From Candidatus Zhuqueibacterota bacterium (GTDB lineage: Bacteria > Zhuqueibacterota > Zhuqueibacteria > Oceanimicrobiales > Oceanimicrobiaceae), in contig JAABYK010000698.1 in assembly GCA_011775825.1 (NCBI GenBank), positions 1 to 6,907 of the forward strand: a stretch of DNA of 6,907 bases. The letters run 5' to 3'. Numbering within the stretch: the stretch's first letter is position 1; each line of letters starts with the position of its first letter. The notes under the pieces are model-generated. The model searched no databases. It saw only the letters and a list, made by a program, of their open reading frames with translations, and was not told the origin of the DNA. The position numbers and the translations under genes were made by a program. Of this stretch, positions 5,643 to 6,907 are shown piece by piece.

Positions 5643-6281
5643 ATGAAAGATCAAATCACAATTTGGGTGCTGGTCTTTTTCATTATGGGAGTTATGGCAG
5701 CATCCGTTGTGGCCCAGGATTGGGCTATCAAAGCCGATTACACGGAGAGTTGCAGCTGTAATCCAGCTTGTCCATGCCTTTTTGGTTCCCCATCAACACT
5801 TGGCTATTGCGAAGGTAATAACCTGATTGAAATAAAGGAAGGTCACTATGGCGACGTACGCCTTGACGGTATCTCTGTGGTAACAGCGTTTAGCCTTGGA
5901 AAATGGTTAAAGCTTTATGTAAGTGAGAACGCCACTGATGAACAAGCAAAGGCAGCAGTAGAGCTCTTGAAATTGGAACAGACGTTCGGCTTCATCTATT
6001 CGGGTCAGTCGGAGATCCTGTCTCAAGAGAAAGCGCCGGTGTCAATTGAAAAAACGTCTACAAACGTTAAATTCTCGGTACCAGCCTCCATGGTTGAAAT
6101 CGAAATGATGAAAGGATGGGAAGGAAAACCCATCAAAATTCAAAATCTTGCAGTTCCTTTCATGAGAGATCACACCCAGTATAAATCGGTCACGACAAGC
6201 CACAAGAGCAAAGATAAAGAGTTCAAACATTCTGGCACAAATGGCCTTACTGCCAGAATTGAAGCCTCAGGCAAGATATAA
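5643..6281 (+). CDS. Secreted DUF1326 family protein (212 aa)
   Basis: Residues 1-24 form a signal peptide: MKDQ, a hydrophobic stretch WVLVFFIMGVMAASVV, and a likely cleavage after VVA before Gln25. The mature protein begins with the DUF1326 signature: CSCNPACPC gives C37, C39, C43 and C45, followed by FG and C56 in GYCEG. A GHYGD turn at 67-71 and the strand-rich body typical of the family follow, with a C-terminal HTQY...SGTNGL segment. The function of DUF1326 is not established; the clustered cysteines suggest metal binding, as inference. Length is about normal. Many family members lack a signal peptide, so export is a notable feature. The cysteines would face an oxidising compartment if Gram-negative. 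It sits between a GTTAGGC core and a second repeat region, which fits a gene cassette. Confidence 0.85.
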   Translation: MKDQITIWVLVFFIMGVMAASVVAQDWAIKADYTESCSCNPACPCLFGSPSTLGYCEGNNLIEIKEGHYGDVRLDGISVVTAFSLGKWLKLYVSENATDEQAKAAVELLKLEQTFGFIYSGQSEILSQEKAPVSIEKTSTNVKFSVPASMVEIEMMKGWEGKPIKIQNLAVPFMRDHTQYKSVTTSHKSKDKEFKHSGTNGLTARIEASGKI

Positions 6282-6654
6282 TTCATTTATCGATTGTCTA
6301 CTAACGAGTAGAAGGTGTGGCTAACTCAGCCCTTTCAACGGATGGCGGGTAGCTACGGTGAATCCAGAATTTATTGCTTAAAGTCCTGGCAAACTCGAGT
6401 CAACTATTATGAAATTATGCTTAATACCAAAGGTAATTTTGGATTAAAAATGAGGCAATTGTTAACCATTAATAAGACCCAATCGGGTAGCGCAGGTTTC
6501 TCTTCCGCCCTACCCACAATCCCGACACTTCGGGACGGGTCTGCACGGGGCGTTTCACCCCGTTGGATAAAGAAAGTTCCTTGCATCACAAAGACTGCAT
6601 TGATAGTATCCCACGGGGTGAATCGCAGGATGAATCAACATCAATGCGAAAATG
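6282..6654. other. Intergenic region rich in palindromes; no gene supported
   Basis: About 370 bp after the DUF1326 stop. Short stems lie at 6300-6315 (CTACT/AGTAG) and around 6320 (GGCT/AGCC). Then comes the palindrome cluster listed separately. A long plus-strand frame (6315-6743) crosses into the group II intron fragment and shows no family resemblance or ribosome binding site, so I do not call it. A core-like GTTGGAT occurs at 6562-6568, identical to the one at 4791. Confidence 0.4.
6485..6622. repeat. Cluster of four short inverted repeats
   Basis: GGGTAG (6485-6490) pairs with CTACCC (6510-6515). CCCGA (6521-6525) pairs with TCGGG (6530-6534). ACGGGG (6545-6550) pairs with CCCCGT (6558-6563). 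TTCACCCCGT (6554-6563) also pairs with ACGGGGTGAA (6613-6622), a 10-bp match that competes with the previous stem. No T-run follows any of them, so they are not ordinary terminators. They could be a dispersed palindromic element (REP or MITE type) or a decayed recombination site. Confidence 0.6.
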
Positions 6655-6907
6655 TTCTTTCACATTTACAAGGCTGGCGGTTTGTCGCCGCGCCGCTTCG
6701 TGACTGGGCCCGGTCGGGCGTTAACGTCCGAAGTCGAGCGTGACAGTGCTCCTCCTTGACCGCGATGTTCGGCCCTTCACCATGTCTCGGCAATTAAACC
6801 GAGCGTTTGGCTACTATGGCCTCGGCTGACTTCTGCCTAACTTAGGCGAGCGACTCACCTCGCCAGCCGCTATGCCGAGCTGAGGGTTGCTATCCGGTTC
6901 GTGACTC
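6655..6907 (-). mobile_element. Probable group II intron fragment (region around the start of the reverse transcriptase ORF)
   Basis: Read on the minus strand, the segment 6837-6809 reads CAGAAGTCAGCCGAGGCCAT followed by AGTAGCC. I recognise this as the conserved stretch just before or at the start of the maturase-reverse transcriptase of many bacterial group II introns (protein form QKSAEAIVA). GGGCCGAAC (6775-6767) follows at the expected place. Upstream, toward the right edge, are RNA-like stems: GGCGAG with CTCGCC (6845-6864) and the palindrome GCCTAA/TTAGGC (6835-6847). In the QKSAEAIVAKRSV frame a TAA follows (6796-6794). No reverse transcriptase domain is found leftward: after about 6655 the sequence changes to the palindromic region. 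The intron is therefore truncated on its 3' side and cannot make a full maturase from this copy. The left limit is approximate. Confidence 0.55.

Noticed and set aside
6315..6743. A 142-codon plus-strand frame
   Set aside because: It runs through the palindrome cluster and antisense to the intron fragment, with no family resemblance or SD.
1..6907. CRISPR array
   Set aside because: No regularly spaced direct repeats were seen; the only tandem repeat is the 11-bp pair at 3936-3957.

Overview
The window reads as bacterial accessory DNA: a decayed integron region next to a tandem pair of methyltransferase genes. I cannot name the organism. Base composition is moderate. Some genes have strong Shine-Dalgarno sequences (cupin lipoprotein, integrase remnant, DUF1326 gene) and others have none. 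The protein families present (TylC3/NovU-type C-methyltransferases, DUF1569/DinB-like, DUF1326, lipoprotein cupin) are common in environmental phyla such as Planctomycetota, Bacteroidota and Calditrichota. That placement is inference only.

Layout, left to right. (1) 1-312: non-coding DNA holding a 12-bp stem with one bulged base and flanking TAAC/GTTA cores (14-143). This looks like an integron attC site read on the minus strand. (2) 313-744, minus: a small cupin lipoprotein with a clear SD, a plausible promoter and a lipobox. (3) 745-1065: promoter and otherwise empty intergenic DNA. (4) 1066-2259 and 2288-3469, minus: two paralogous SAM-dependent C-methyltransferases that align without gaps over almost their whole length. 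They are probably co-transcribed from a good sigma70-type promoter at 3613-3641. (5) 3724-3816: a promoter-like sequence followed by the 5' half of a tRNA-Arg(TCT) gene, broken after the anticodon stem. (6) 3919-4286, minus: an integron integrase (IntI) remnant with only the N-terminal core-binding domain, one frameshift and no catalytic domain. (7) 4287-4800: the DNA upstream of intI, where attI would lie, ending in a GTTGGAT core-site match directly at the start of the next gene. (8) 4801-5274, plus: a DinB/DUF1569-like protein. (9) 5275-5642: a hairpin ending in the canonical core GTTAGGC. (10) 5643-6281, plus: a secreted, cysteine-rich DUF1326 protein. (11) 6282 to about 6660: a cluster of palindromic repeats. 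(12) about 6655-6907, minus: a probable group II intron fragment running off the right edge.

How it fits together: the integrase remnant is transcribed leftward, so in the usual integron plan its attI and cassettes should lie to the right. The two plus-strand genes there, bracketed by GTTRRRY sequences, fit that plan. The better attC-like site, however, is at the left end, on the minus strand behind the cupin gene. With a dead integrase, a truncated tRNA and a broken retroelement, the region is best read as a fossil integron or island in which the passenger genes still look intact. I did not find a convincing new defence or other novel system. The most useful leads are the attC-like site, the bracketed genes and the diverged methyltransferase pair.
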